Source: Massilia mucilaginosa
Lineage (GTDB): Bacteria; Pseudomonadota; Gammaproteobacteria; Burkholderiales; Burkholderiaceae_D
Direction: 5' to 3'
Length of the DNA stretch: 60,080 nt
NCBI RefSeq assembly: GCF_011682145.1
Contig: NZ_WHJH01000044.1
Location: 1-60,080, forward strand
In this document: positions 43,874 through 52,887 of the stretch, in pieces
Position numbering within the stretch: position 1 is the stretch's first letter
Layout: every line of letters begins with the position of its first letter
The notes under the pieces: model-generated
Seen by the model: the letters and a program-made list of their open reading frames with translations, nothing else
Told to the model about the DNA's origin: nothing
Databases searched by the model: none
Program-made: the position numbers and the translations under genes

Positions 43874-43959
43874 GGCGGCTCCTTTCTGGACACATCAACG
43901 GATACGAAAATTATCATATTATTAACGTTGATAACGAGACCATCATAGCACGGCCTTCT

Positions 43960-44825
43960 CTACCCCGGCGCGTGAATCCGTTCGGTCGCATCCTTCATTG
44001 GCGGCAAACCGAACATGCGTCCATATTCGCGCGTAAACTGCGACACGCTCTCGTAGCCGACCGCGAATGCCGCGCTGCTGGCCGAGACGCCGTCGGACAT
44101 CATCAGACGGCGCGCCTCGATCAGCCGCAAACGCTTCTGGAACTGCAGCGGCGAAAGCGAGGTCGCCGCGCGGAAGTGATGGTGGAACGACGACGCGCTC
44201 ATCCCGGCCGCCGACGCCAGGCGTTCCACCGGCAGCGGCCGCGCATATTCGGACCGCAGCAGCGCCACCGCGCGCGCCACGCGCTGGGCATGCCGTCCGG
44301 CCCACCCAGACGGCGAATGGCCGGCCCGTGGCGGCCGGCCAGCAGCCAGTAATTCAATTCCCGCACCAGCTGCGCATGCAGCACCGGCACCGATGCCGGC
44401 CGGTCCAGCAGGCGCATCAAGCGCAGCGCCGCATCGGCCACTTCGGCATCGGTCGATTCGACCCGGGCGCCGTCGCCCGCCGGTACAGTCCTCATCTGCG
44501 CGGTCAGTTCGAACAGCACCGCCGGGTCCAGGTCCAGCACCAGCGACATATACGGCGCCGCGACAATCTGGCTGATGGTCGGCACATCGGCGGTAATGAG
44601 CAGCGAGTCGCCCGGACCGTACGTGACGCAGGTCGCGCCGATCGCCACTTGCTTGGCGCCCTGGAGAACAAGGCAGATCAGCGGCCGGGCGATCCCGTGC
44701 AGCAGGCCGGTGGCGTCGTTCGAGCGAATCGTGGTCAGGCCCGCGATAGGCGTTTGCGCAAGGCCGTCGGCATCGGCATGGGCCGCCACATAGCGGCGGA
44801 CTATATCTAGCAAGGTATCGGTCAT
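43960..44825 (-). pseudogene. AraC family regulator, frameshifted
   Basis: Residues MTDTLLDIVRRYVAAH... to ...RRLGGPDG (44825 to about 44293) form an AraC-type cupin domain (AraC_N: LICLVLQGAKQVAIG, YGPGDSLLITADVP). The DNA-binding half continues in another frame: HAQRVARAVALLRSEYARPLPVERLASAAGMSASSFHHHFR, then GYESVSQFTREYGRMFG. The switch lies at about 44292/44293, where one C missing from GGC-CAT would restore a single ~288-residue protein. It is either a recent pseudogene or a sequencing error. It is divergent from an SDR gene that regulators of this type often control. Confidence 0.8.
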
Positions 44826-44959
44826 GCCGCAATCGTACCCGATTCCAGAGCGCCGCCGGCACCATCTGGAGGATCAGGCAAACAAGCGCGAGGTTCGGGC
44901 TACGTCACCGGCGAGGCTGCGTCCTATCATGAACTTCCCCCACACAGCAGGAGTTCAGC

Positions 44960-45715
44960 ATGACCAAAATTGCCATCGTCACCGGCGCGAGCCGCGGGCT
45001 CGGACGCAACACCGCCTTGAGCATTGCCCGTAGCGGCAATGACGTGATCATCACCTATCAGTCGCGCGAGGACGAAGCGCGCGCGGTGGTGGCCGAGATC
45101 GAAGCGATGGGACGCAAGGCGGTCGCCATCGAACTCGATATGGGCCGTATCGACGCCTTTGCGCCCTTCGCCGACAGATTGCGTAGCATCCTGCGCGAGA
45201 CCTGGCGGCGCGAGCGCTTCGACCACCTGGTCAACAACGCCGGCCATGGCGACTACGCGCTGATCGAACAGACCACCGAAGCGCAGTTCGACAGCCTGGT
45301 CGACGTGCACTTCAAGGGCGTGTACTTCCTCACCCAGGCGCTGCTGCCGCTGATCGCCGACGGCGGGCGCATCGTCAACCTGTCGACCGGGCTGACGCGC
45401 CTGACCTATCCGGGTTACGCGGCTTACGCGGCGGTGAAGGCGGCGGTCGAGACCTTGAGCCGGTACATGGCGAAGGAACTGGGCGGGCGCGGCATCGCCG
45501 TCAATACGGTGGCGCCGGGCGCGATCGAGACCGATTTCGGCGGCGGCGTGGTACGCGACAATCCCGACATCAACAAGAGCTTCGCGGCGCTGACGGCGCT
45601 CGGCCGGGTCGGCCTGCCGGACGATATCGGCCCGATGATCGCCAGCCTGCTGTCGGAGAACAACCGCTGGGTCAACGCCCAGCGCATCGAAGTCTCCGGC
45701 GGCCAGGGAATCTGA
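44960..45715 (+). CDS. short-chain dehydrogenase/reductase
   Basis: A 251-residue classical SDR. The cofactor loop TGASRGLGRN (~8-17) and NNAG (~92-95) are present, the catalytic Ser is in IVNLSTGLT, and Tyr/Lys are in GYAAYAAVKAAVETL. C-terminal GRVGLPDDIGPMIASLLSE is typical. Probably NADP(H)-linked; substrate unknown. AGGAG stands 8 bases before the ATG. It is divergent from the frameshifted AraC regulator, so its normal control may be lost. Convergent with tatD (7-base gap). Confidence 0.9.
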   Translation: MTKIAIVTGASRGLGRNTALSIARSGNDVIITYQSREDEARAVVAEIEAMGRKAVAIELDMGRIDAFAPFADRLRSILRETWRRERFDHLVNNAGHGDYALIEQTTEAQFDSLVDVHFKGVYFLTQALLPLIADGGRIVNLSTGLTRLTYPGYAAYAAVKAAVETLSRYMAKELGGRGIAVNTVAPGAIETDFGGGVVRDNPDINKSFAALTALGRVGLPDDIGPMIASLLSENNRWVNAQRIEVSGGQGI

Positions 45716-45722
45716 CGGCCGC

Positions 45723-46523
45723 CTACCCCAGCGGCAGGCGGGGAAGCGCGGCCAGCGCGTTGGCGCAGGTGGCCGCGCGCACCTCGTCCACCGCCAAGCC
45801 GCGCAGTTCGGCCAGCACCGCGCCGATGGCGGGCAGCTGCTCCGGGCTGTTGCGGCCCGGGTGAATCCAGGCCGGCGAAATATCGGGCGCATCGGTTTCG
45901 AGCACGATGGCCTCCAGCGGCAAGGTCGCGGCAAGGCGCCGGATCTGCAAGGCGCGCGTGAAGGTCATGGCGCCGCCAAATCCCAGTTTGAAACCCAGAT
46001 CAATATAGACCTGCGCCTGCTGGAAGCTGCCGTTGAAGGCATGCGCAATGCCGCCCGCCGGACCAATCTGGCGCACGTGCTTGAGCACCTGGTCCTGCGA
46101 GCGCCGCACATGCATCAGCACCGGCAAGCCGAGGTTGCGCGCGATGCGCAACTGTTCGCGAAAAAAGTGCTCCTGTTTGTCGCGCATGGCCGGTTCGCAC
46201 AGCATCGGAATGAAAAAATCGAGCCCGATCTCGCCGATGGCGACAAAATTCGGATCGCTCAGCGCCAACTCCACCGCCGCGCGCAAGGCCACCAGGTCGT
46301 CCTCGGTGGCCTTCGGCACGTAGATAGGGTGGATGCCGAGCGCGTAGCTGGCGTTATGCGCGCTTGCCGCCATCCGGCGCACCACCTCGAAATTGCCGCG
46401 TTCGACCGCTGGAATGACGATCATCCCCACCCCTCCCTGGCCCGCGCGGCGCGCCACGTCCAGCGATTCGGCGCCGAATTCGTGCGCGTCCAGATGGCAG
46501 TGGGTGTCGATCCACATGGTCAT
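45723..46523 (-). CDS. tatD: TatD family metal-dependent hydrolase (DNase)
   Basis: A 266-residue TIM-barrel hydrolase. The HxH metal motif is in [13 protein letters not shown] (~4-16), with further ligands in [10 protein letters not shown] (Glu), [11 protein letters not shown] (His), [10 protein letters not shown] (His) and [11 protein letters not shown] (Asp). TatD proteins are 3'-5' exonucleases linked to DNA repair and quality control. Its start overlaps the lolD stop by 4 bases (46520-46523), placing it in a lolC-lolD-tatD operon. Confidence 0.92.
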   Translation of the reverse strand: MTMWIDTHCHLDAHEFGAESLDVARRAGQGGVGMIVIPAVERGNFEVVRRMAASAHNASYALGIHPIYVPKATEDDLVALRAAVELALSDPNFVAIGEIGLDFFIPMLCEPAMRDKQEHFFREQLRIARNLGLPVLMHVRRSQDQVLKHVRQIGPAGGIAHAFNGSFQQAQVYIDLGFKLGFGGAMTFTRALQIRRLAATLPLEAIVLETDAPDISPAWIHPGRNSPEQLPAIGAVLAELRGLAVDEVRAATCANALAALPRLPLG

Positions 46524-47227
46524 AGTTCGGCCGGCTGCAATCCGTGTTCGGTCAGGCGCAGTACGCGGTCGCAGCGGCGCGCCAGCTCGATGTCGTGGGT
46601 GACGATCACGAAGGCCGTGCCCAGGGTCTTGGACAGTTCGAGCATCAGGTCGAAAATCTGCTGCGCGGTGGCGTGATCGAGGTTACCGGTAGGTTCGTCG
46701 GCCAGCACGCAGCCAGGCTGGGTGACCAGCGCGCGCGCCAGGGCCACGCGCTGGCGTTCGCCGCCGGACAGCTCGCCCGGCACGTGCACCACGCGCTTGG
46801 CCAGGCCCACGCGTTCGAGCCCGGCACGCGCCTTGTCGACGGCAAGCGCGCGCTTTTCGCGGCGGATCAGCAGCGGCATGGCCACGTTGTCGAGTGCCGA
46901 AAACTCCGGCAGCAGGTGGTGGAACTGGTACACGAAGCCGAGCGCCTCGTTGCGCAGGTCGCCGCGCGCGGATTCGGACAAACTGGCGAAGTCCTTGCCC
47001 AGCAAGGTCACCGAACCGGTGGTCGGCGTATCGAGCCCGCCCAGCAGGTGCAGCAAGGTCGACTTGCCCGAGCCGGAGGCGCCCACGATCGCCACCCGTT
47101 CGCCGCGATAGATGCTGAAGTCCACATTGGTCAGCACCGGCACCGAATAGGCACCCTGGGTAAAGGTCTTGCCCAATCCGCGGCATGACAGGACCGGCGT
47201 GGCGCCGGCGTTGTTCGCATTACTCAT
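46520..47227 (-). CDS. lolD: lipoprotein-releasing system ATPase LolD
   Basis: A 235-residue ABC ATPase that powers extraction of outer-membrane lipoproteins for transfer to LolA. Walker A is GASGSGKST, the Q-loop region is [12 protein letters not shown] (LolD-typical), the signature is [15 protein letters not shown] and Walker B is [12 protein letters not shown]. The gene overlaps lolC by 8 bases (47220-47227) and tatD by 4. It is the only stand-alone ABC ATPase in the window. Confidence 0.95.
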   Translation of the reverse strand: MSNANNAGATPVLSCRGLGKTFTQGAYSVPVLTNVDFSIYRGERVAIVGASGSGKSTLLHLLGGLDTPTTGSVTLLGKDFASLSESARGDLRNEALGFVYQFHHLLPEFSALDNVAMPLLIRREKRALAVDKARAGLERVGLAKRVVHVPGELSGGERQRVALARALVTQPGCVLADEPTGNLDHATAQQIFDLMLELSKTLGTAFVIVTHDIELARRCDRVLRLTEHGLQPAEL

Positions 47228-48485
47228 AGCGCAGCGCCTCCGCAGGCTTCACGCGCGAAGCGGTGTAGCTCGGGTAGAGCGTGGCGACAAACGCCAGCAG
47301 CACGGCCACGCCGCCGATCTTGGCCACGTCGGGCCAGCGCAGGTCGGACGGCAAGGCGCTGATCAGGTAGATATCCTTGGGCAAAAACTGTACTCCTAAT
47401 AAACGTTCAATAAACGGGACGATGACGTCGATGTTCAGCGCGACCAGCACGCCCAGGCCGACCCCGGCCAGGGTGCCCAGCATGCCCACCAGCGCGCCCT
47501 GGATCATGAAGATCTTCATGATCGAGCGCGGCGAGGAACCGAGCGTGCGCAAGATCGCGATGTCGGCCTGCTTCTCGGTGACCGTCATCACCAGCGAGGC
47601 GATCAGGTTGAAGGCGGCCACCGCGATGATCAGGGTCAGCACGATGAACATCATCTTCTTCTCGGTCTGCACGGCGGCGAACCAGGTGGCATTCTGCTCC
47701 GACCAGTCACGGATGCGCAAGGCGCCCGGCATGCCGGCCTTGAGTTCCTGCGCCACGGCGGGCGCGGCGTGCATGTCGGCGATGCGCAGGCGCAGGCCCG
47801 ATGGGGCGTCGAGGCGCTCCATCTTCTGCGCGTCTTCCAGGTGCACGAAGGCGAAGCTGGCGTCATATTCGTAATGGCCGGCTTCGAAAATCCCGACCAG
47901 CGTAAAGGTGCGCGTGCGCGGCAGCATGCCGGCCGGCGTGGTCTGGGCCTGCGCCAGCAGCATGGTGACCTTGTCGCCGATGCCGATGCCGAGCGAGCGC
48001 GCCAGCGCGTAGCCCATCACGATATTGAACTGGCCGGGAACCAGCGCCGTCAAGCTGCCCTGGCGCACCTGGCGCGCCGCATCGGACACCTTGTGTTCTT
48101 CGGCCGGCAAAATGCCGCGGATGACGGCCGGGCGCATCACGCCATCGCGCAGCAGCATGCCCTGGGTTTCGACGAACGGCGCGGCGCCCTTGACGGCCGG
48201 GTTCTTGAGCGCGTCCCGCATCGCCGCCTGCCAGTTGGGCATGGTGCCGCGCGGGTCGAACACTTCGATGTGGGCCAGCACCGACAGCATGCGGTCGGTG
48301 ACTTCTTTCTGGAAGCCGTTCATCACCGACAGCACCACGATCAGCGCTGCCACGCCGAGGGCGATGCCGGAGACGGAAATGAGGGAAATGAACGAGATAA
48401 AGCTGTTGCGGCCACTACGCTTGCCGGCGCGCGTGTAGCGCAGGCCGACCAGCCATTCGTACGGTAAATTGTGGATGATGCTCAT
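47220..48485 (-). CDS. lolC: lipoprotein-releasing system permease LolC/LolE
   Basis: A 421-residue permease partner of LolD: TM1 at ~30-52 after [23 protein letters not shown], a large periplasmic domain (~55-270), then three TM helices with the FtsX pattern ([24 protein letters not shown]) and C-terminal [13 protein letters not shown]. Only one LolC/E-type gene is present here, so it may form a homodimer, as in bacteria with a single LolF-type permease, or have its partner elsewhere. I chose ATG 48485 ([17 protein letters not shown]), the family-typical start. Confidence 0.93.
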   Translation of the reverse strand: MSIIHNLPYEWLVGLRYTRAGKRSGRNSFISFISLISVSGIALGVAALIVVLSVMNGFQKEVTDRMLSVLAHIEVFDPRGTMPNWQAAMRDALKNPAVKGAAPFVETQGMLLRDGVMRPAVIRGILPAEEHKVSDAARQVRQGSLTALVPGQFNIVMGYALARSLGIGIGDKVTMLLAQAQTTPAGMLPRTRTFTLVGIFEAGHYEYDASFAFVHLEDAQKMERLDAPSGLRLRIADMHAAPAVAQELKAGMPGALRIRDWSEQNATWFAAVQTEKKMMFIVLTLIIAVAAFNLIASLVMTVTEKQADIAILRTLGSSPRSIMKIFMIQGALVGMLGTLAGVGLGVLVALNIDVIVPFIERLLGVQFLPKDIYLISALPSDLRWPDVAKIGGVAVLLAFVATLYPSYTASRVKPAEALRYE

Positions 48486-48653
48486 GTGCCCCGGCAGTGA
48501 TTGATTGCAAGTGCGCAGTTTGCCACACAAAGCGCGTCGCGGGCAGGGTTGTCACAATTGAATCACGCGTTGCCACTATGGTTTTTACAAAAAAAACTTG
48601 AACCTGGCGCCCTCCGCGCACTCCAACCCAGTACCGCAGAACGGAGGAAAATC

Positions 48654-49844
48654 ATGGCATTCAGTCTTTTCGATTCAAAAGGCACGGACATCGACAAGCA
48701 GCGGTTCACCTGGCGCGACATGGTGCAAAAACCGATCAGCAAGCTCGACGACGACGCATTCACGCGCATCCGGGTCATTCTCATCAACGGGCTCGAGACC
48801 GAGGCACTGCGCTTCGGCCACCTGGCAGCCCGCTTCAACCGCGACCTGCGCCTCCCGCTGGCCAAGGTGCGCCGTACCGAGCAGCACCAGGCCACCCTGG
48901 TCAACTGGCTCATCGCGGCCGACCACTCCCCGCTGGAGACCACGGTCGCCTACGAACAGGTGGCCATCGAGGTCACGGCGGCCATCGCCCAGAGCGAGCC
49001 CGACCCGTACCTGGCGCAGGTCTACCGCTTCGGCCTGCTTGAAGACTTCGACCACCTGTACCGCTATGCGGCCCTGCTCGACCGGCTCGAAGGCAAGGAT
49101 GCCAACAACATCCTGCAAAGCTACACCGACATCCTGCCCGGGCGGCCCACGTCCGAGCAGCACCGCGCGCCCGAAGACGAGCTGCGCGAGCCGTACAACG
49201 CCCGCAGCGCCGCGTTTTTGAGCAAGGTCAACGCGCTGACCATCGTGGCCAGCGAATACCAGACGCACGACTACTACCAGAACATCGGCCCCCTGTTCTC
49301 CGACCCGCTGGCGCGCCAGCTGTATGCCGAAATCGCTTCCGTCGAAGAACAGCACGTGACCCAGTACGAATCCATGCTCGACCCGGGTGAATCGTGGATC
49401 GAACAATGGCTGCTGCACGAGGCGGCCGAGTGCTACAACTATTACAGTTGCGTCGAGCAGGAGACCAATCACCACCTGCGCGCGATCTGGGAACGCTTTC
49501 TCGACTATGAACTGGGGCATTTCCACATGGCATGCGAGGCGTTCAAGCAGTTCGAGCGGCGCGATCCGGCCGACATCGTCACCAGCGACTTCGCCAATCC
49601 GCTCGCGCTGCGCAGCCAGCGCGACTTCGTGCGCAAGGTCCTCATGGACGAAGTCGACCTGCGCACCGACGGCCCCCGCTTCGTCACCAAGGCGCTCGAA
49701 AGCCCGCTCTCGCTCAGCTACCGCAGCATGGTCAACGCCGACGGCTCGCCCAGCGAGATGGTCGCCGCCGGCTATGTCTGGATGCCGGGCACCGAGCTCA
49801 ATCGCAAAGGCATGCTGGCCGCCGCCGGCGTCAGCGCGCCCTGA
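48654..49844 (+). CDS. ferritin-like helical protein, possible di-iron protein (first of pair)
   Basis: A 396-residue, mostly helical cytoplasmic protein with ferritin-like patterns: EALRFGHLAARF, VAYEQVAIEV, ASVEEQHVTQYESML (ExxH) and FLDYELGHFHMACEAF (ExxH). These could supply a di-iron site. No catalytic function is known to me. Start ATG 48654 with GGAGG upstream. It is followed 26 bases later by a second ferritin-like gene, so the two probably make one complex or pathway. They lie between lolC and recJ. Confidence 0.68.
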   Translation: MAFSLFDSKGTDIDKQRFTWRDMVQKPISKLDDDAFTRIRVILINGLETEALRFGHLAARFNRDLRLPLAKVRRTEQHQATLVNWLIAADHSPLETTVAYEQVAIEVTAAIAQSEPDPYLAQVYRFGLLEDFDHLYRYAALLDRLEGKDANNILQSYTDILPGRPTSEQHRAPEDELREPYNARSAAFLSKVNALTIVASEYQTHDYYQNIGPLFSDPLARQLYAEIASVEEQHVTQYESMLDPGESWIEQWLLHEAAECYNYYSCVEQETNHHLRAIWERFLDYELGHFHMACEAFKQFERRDPADIVTSDFANPLALRSQRDFVRKVLMDEVDLRTDGPRFVTKALESPLSLSYRSMVNADGSPSEMVAAGYVWMPGTELNRKGMLAAAGVSAP

Positions 49845-49870
49845 GCGCGTTTCGCAACAGGAGAATCGAG

Positions 49871-50650
49871 ATGAGTACCGTTCAACAAGAACCCATGGGA
49901 ATGAACCGCACCGGCATCCAGATGTCGCCGATCGACAGCAAGGCGATGCAGGAGCTCGAACCGACCGTCATCGCCGATGATGGCGTCGGCGACATGGCGC
50001 TGGCGGAGCTGCGCAGCGACTACATCGCCAATGCCGACGCGCTCGGCTCCGTCCCGCTGCCCGGCACCCTGAGCGGCGCGGTCACGGTGGGCATGTCGCT
50101 GCTCAAGGGCGACAGTCCGCGCATCCTGCTCGACAAACTGGGCGAGCGGCTGGCCTTCGAGCGCACCGGCACGCGCCTGTACGACGCGCTGATCACCAAG
50201 TGCGAGGTGATGCTGGAGGGCGATATCAGCATGACGATCGAAGACCTGGACCAGATCCGGGCCGACGAGGCGCGCCATTTCCTGATGGTGGCCGACGCCA
50301 TCGAATCGCTGGGCGGCGACCCGACCTCGCAGACCCCGAGCGCCGACCTGGTGGGCGTGGAGTCGATGGGCCTGGTGCAGGTATTGAACGACCCGCGCAC
50401 CAGCATCGCCCAGTCGCTGCACGCCATCGTCACCGCCGAACTGAGCGACAAGGCGGGCTGGGAAACGCTGGTGGCGCTGGCCGACGAACACGGCCTGGCA
50501 GACATGGTCGAGCGCTTCACCCAGGCCCTGAACGAAGAGCGCGAGCACCTGGCGCTGACCCAGACCTGGTATGAAGAAGCGATCGGCCTCACGTACGGGG
50601 ATGTGGAGCTGGACGACATGGCGTCCTTGTCGCAGCCGCCGCCGCCCTGA
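49871..50650 (+). CDS. ferritin-like domain protein (second of pair)
   Basis: A 259-residue protein. After a disordered ~60-residue head comes a four-helix ferritin-like bundle with a regular metal pattern: LGERLAFERTGTRLYDAL (Glu, Tyr), RADEARHFLMVADAIESLG (ExxH), HAIVTAELSDKAGWETL (Glu) and NEEREHLALTQTWYEEA (ExxH). A Pro-rich tail ends the protein. This could be iron storage, an oxidase or a DNA-protection-type protein. AGGAG precedes ATG 49871. Same strand and close spacing to the preceding ferritin-like gene. Confidence 0.72.
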   Translation: MSTVQQEPMGMNRTGIQMSPIDSKAMQELEPTVIADDGVGDMALAELRSDYIANADALGSVPLPGTLSGAVTVGMSLLKGDSPRILLDKLGERLAFERTGTRLYDALITKCEVMLEGDISMTIEDLDQIRADEARHFLMVADAIESLGGDPTSQTPSADLVGVESMGLVQVLNDPRTSIAQSLHAIVTAELSDKAGWETLVALADEHGLADMVERFTQALNEEREHLALTQTWYEEAIGLTYGDVELDDMASLSQPPPP

Positions 50651-50723
50651 GCCGGGCGGCGCGGCGGCAGGCAAGGGGTGGGCCGGCCGGCGCGCCCCGG
50701 CAGGCAGCGCCGGCCTGGCTCAG

Positions 50724-51110
50724 TTACGGCCGAATCTTCACGATGCGGTTGTTCACGCCCGAGACGTTCTTTTTCGGCTCGGCGCTCGATTGCCAGCGCA
50801 CGCTGTTGTTGACGCCTTCCACGCTCAGGGGCGCTTTCGGGACCAGCGTAATGGTGACCGAGTTGCCGGTGCCGGAAACCTCCAGCCCCGAGCATACGCC
50901 CGTGAATGTAATGACGTTGTCGGTACCCTCGATGACGGCGCGGCGACCATCGCAGGCGAAGGAGCGCTGATGCCCGTTGCCGCTGACTTCAATCTTGTCC
51001 TTGCCCGACGAGGTGGTGCCGGTGGCATCTTCATCGGCGAGCGCAGCACCGCATGCGCCGATAGCGGCGATCACAGCAAAACCGAAAGTAGACAGTGTAC
51101 GAAACGACAT
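50724..51110 (-). CDS. DUF3060 domain exported protein (copy A)
   Basis: A 128-residue secreted protein: signal peptide 1-25 (ending AALA), then DUF3060, a short beta-solenoid-like module of repeated turns (KIEVSGNGHQRSF, AVIEGTDNVITF, LEVSGTGNSVTI, LSVEGVNNSVRW, KNVSGVNNRIVK). Each turn has a G-x-x-N/H motif. Two Cys (about 53 and 73) could form a disulphide. Function unknown. A paralogue lies immediately upstream on the same strand. Confidence 0.78.
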   Translation of the reverse strand: MSFRTLSTFGFAVIAAIGACGAALADEDATGTTSSGKDKIEVSGNGHQRSFACDGRRAVIEGTDNVITFTGVCSGLEVSGTGNSVTITLVPKAPLSVEGVNNSVRWQSSAEPKKNVSGVNNRIVKIRP

Positions 51111-51223
51111 AGCGACCCTTTTATCAAAAGAATAATTGGCTGAATATTATTTCATGAATAAGAATTTGGCAAGTATTATGCAAGGACCATGATTGCCGCA
51201 TGGCCCTTGCGCCCGCTTGTTGC

Positions 51224-51619
51224 TCACGGTTTCAGCGCAAGCCTGACGATTTTGTGGTCGGCACCGCCGACTTCCTGCGTCGGCTCGCCGGTCGACAGCC
51301 AGTTAAGCTGTTGACTGACGCCGTATACCGACAGCGTGCCCGCCGGCGCCACTTGCACCGTCACCTTGTGTTCCGCGCCGGCGATCTCGACGCTGGAGCA
51401 CACTCCGGTAAACGTGAGCACATGCTGGGTACCGCTGATCAGCACCTTGCGTCCGTTGCAGGGAAACGTACGATGATGGCCGTTGCCGGTCACCTCGATC
51501 AGGTCCTTTTGCACGAAAATCGCGCCGATGCCCTTGTCCTGCGCCAGCGCGCTGGCCGATACAGTCAGCGCCAGCCCAAGGCCCAGGCCAAGTCCGCGCA
51601 ATGTGGTGTTAATCCGCAT
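51224..51619 (-). CDS. DUF3060 domain exported protein (copy B)
   Basis: A 131-residue paralogue of the gene at 50724, with a signal peptide (~1-26, ending ASALA) and the same series of short beta turns (LIEVTGNGHHRTF, VLISGTQHVLTF, VEIAGAEHKVTV, LSVYGVSQQLNW, QEVGGADHKIVR) and the same Cys spacing. AAGGAG lies before its ATG. The two copies are far enough apart in sequence to be an old duplication. The 113-base gap between them is AT-rich and could hold a separate promoter for copy A. Confidence 0.78.
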   Translation of the reverse strand: MRINTTLRGLGLGLGLALTVSASALAQDKGIGAIFVQKDLIEVTGNGHHRTFPCNGRKVLISGTQHVLTFTGVCSSVEIAGAEHKVTVQVAPAGTLSVYGVSQQLNWLSTGEPTQEVGGADHKIVRLALKP

Positions 51620-51847
51620 ACATGAACTCCTTGTCAGGAAATTAAGGTTGATGAAATTCTAGCATCAGCACCGGAGACGGCCGCGCGCGGTTGACGGCCT
51701 CGACAGTAAATCGGCCGCCAGGCAGCCGCTTGCGCAGCCGGCCCCGCACCCATCGAGGCGCGCCGGGTGCATGAGGCCGCACGTTGTTCCGCGCCGCCGG
51801 CGCCGGTCGCCGGCGTCCCGCATATTTTCGGCTTTGCCAATTTGTCC

Positions 51848-51853
51848 TACAAT
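51848..51853 (+). promoter_or_regulatory. -10 element directly before the gene upstream of recJ
   Basis: TACAAT lies 5 bases before the ATG (51859) with no ribosome binding site between, a third case of a possible leaderless start in this window. Confidence 0.35.
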
Positions 51854-51858
51854 GCTGG

Positions 51859-52887
51859 ATGACCCAAATTTCGCTCGTCCTGCCGTTCGCCCTGCCCCCT
51901 CCCGAGCTCGCCCCCGATCTGATCCGCGCATTGCAGGCCCCGGCCCTGGCCACGCTCATCAGCCGCAGCGCCTCGCGCCAGCAACTGCCGGTCGACGATA
52001 ACATCCGCGCCCTGCCCCACGAAGCCTGGCTGGCGCGAGCGGTGGGCGCCTGCGCCGACGGCACCCCGGCGCTGGCCGGCGCCGTCATGCGCGGCTACGG
52101 CCTGGCGCAGCAGGAAGGCACCTGGTTCATCGTCCACCCCGCGCATACCCAGATCGCCCGCAGCCACCTGCTGATGGCCGACATGCGCCGCCTGCAGCTG
52201 TCCGAGGCGCACGGCCGCGCCCTGTTCGATCTGGCCAAACCCTACTTCGACGAATCCGGCAAGACGCTGCTGTACGGCGACGCCGGCACCTGGTTCATGC
52301 GCGCCGACGACTGGGCCGCGCTGGAGACATCGACGCCCGATTCGGCCGTCGGCCTGAACCTGACCGACTGGATGCCCAAGGGTGCGCCGTCGCGCGCCTT
52401 CCGCATGCTGCAAAACGAAGTGCAGATGCTGTGGTTCGAACACCCGGCCAACACCGAACGCGAAGCGCGCGGCCTGGCCGCCATCAACTCGTTCTGGCCC
52501 TGGGGCGCCGCCCCGGCCGGCGCCGGCGTCGACACCGCCCTTGTCGCCACCAGCGACGCGCTGCCGTGGATGGCGGCACTGGCCGGCCACCCGCAAGCGG
52601 CCATCCATGACAGCACGCCGCTCGGCGCGCTCAGTACCGATGCGATCATGCTGTGCGACGCGCTCACCGAAGCGGCCCTGGCCACCGACTGGGCCGGCTG
52701 GCTGCAGCACATGCACCGCCTTGAGCAAACGCTCTTTGCGCCGGCGCTGGCCGCGTTGATGGATGGCCGTCTCAGGCAGGTGCAACTGCTCCTGAGCCAC
52801 CGTACGCGCCATCTCGCCTTTACCACCACCCGCTTTTCGCAACGCGCCTTCTGGCGCCGCCCCACCCTGGACAGACTGCTGCCATGA
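51859..52887 (+). CDS. conserved protein encoded upstream of recJ, function unknown
   Basis: A 342-residue cytoplasmic protein that I recognise as the gene commonly found just before recJ in betaproteobacteria. It is sometimes labelled phosphoglycerate mutase-like, which I cannot confirm. Features: LVLPFALPPPELAPDLIRAL start, a conserved centre (YGDAGTWFMRADDW), QNEVQMLWFEHPAN..., INSFWPWGAAP, and a C-terminal Arg-rich end. No signal peptide or TM. Its stop overlaps the recJ ATG (52884-52887), so the two are co-translated. Confidence 0.72.
   Translation: MTQISLVLPFALPPPELAPDLIRALQAPALATLISRSASRQQLPVDDNIRALPHEAWLARAVGACADGTPALAGAVMRGYGLAQQEGTWFIVHPAHTQIARSHLLMADMRRLQLSEAHGRALFDLAKPYFDESGKTLLYGDAGTWFMRADDWAALETSTPDSAVGLNLTDWMPKGAPSRAFRMLQNEVQMLWFEHPANTEREARGLAAINSFWPWGAAPAGAGVDTALVATSDALPWMAALAGHPQAAIHDSTPLGALSTDAIMLCDALTEAALATDWAGWLQHMHRLEQTLFAPALAALMDGRLRQVQLLLSHRTRHLAFTTTRFSQRAFWRRPTLDRLLP

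Noticed and set aside
43911-43936. TTATCA...TGATAA inverted repeat upstream of the secreted hydrolase
   Set aside because: Short arms with an 11-base spacer in an AT-rich gap are likely by chance; no regulator fits.
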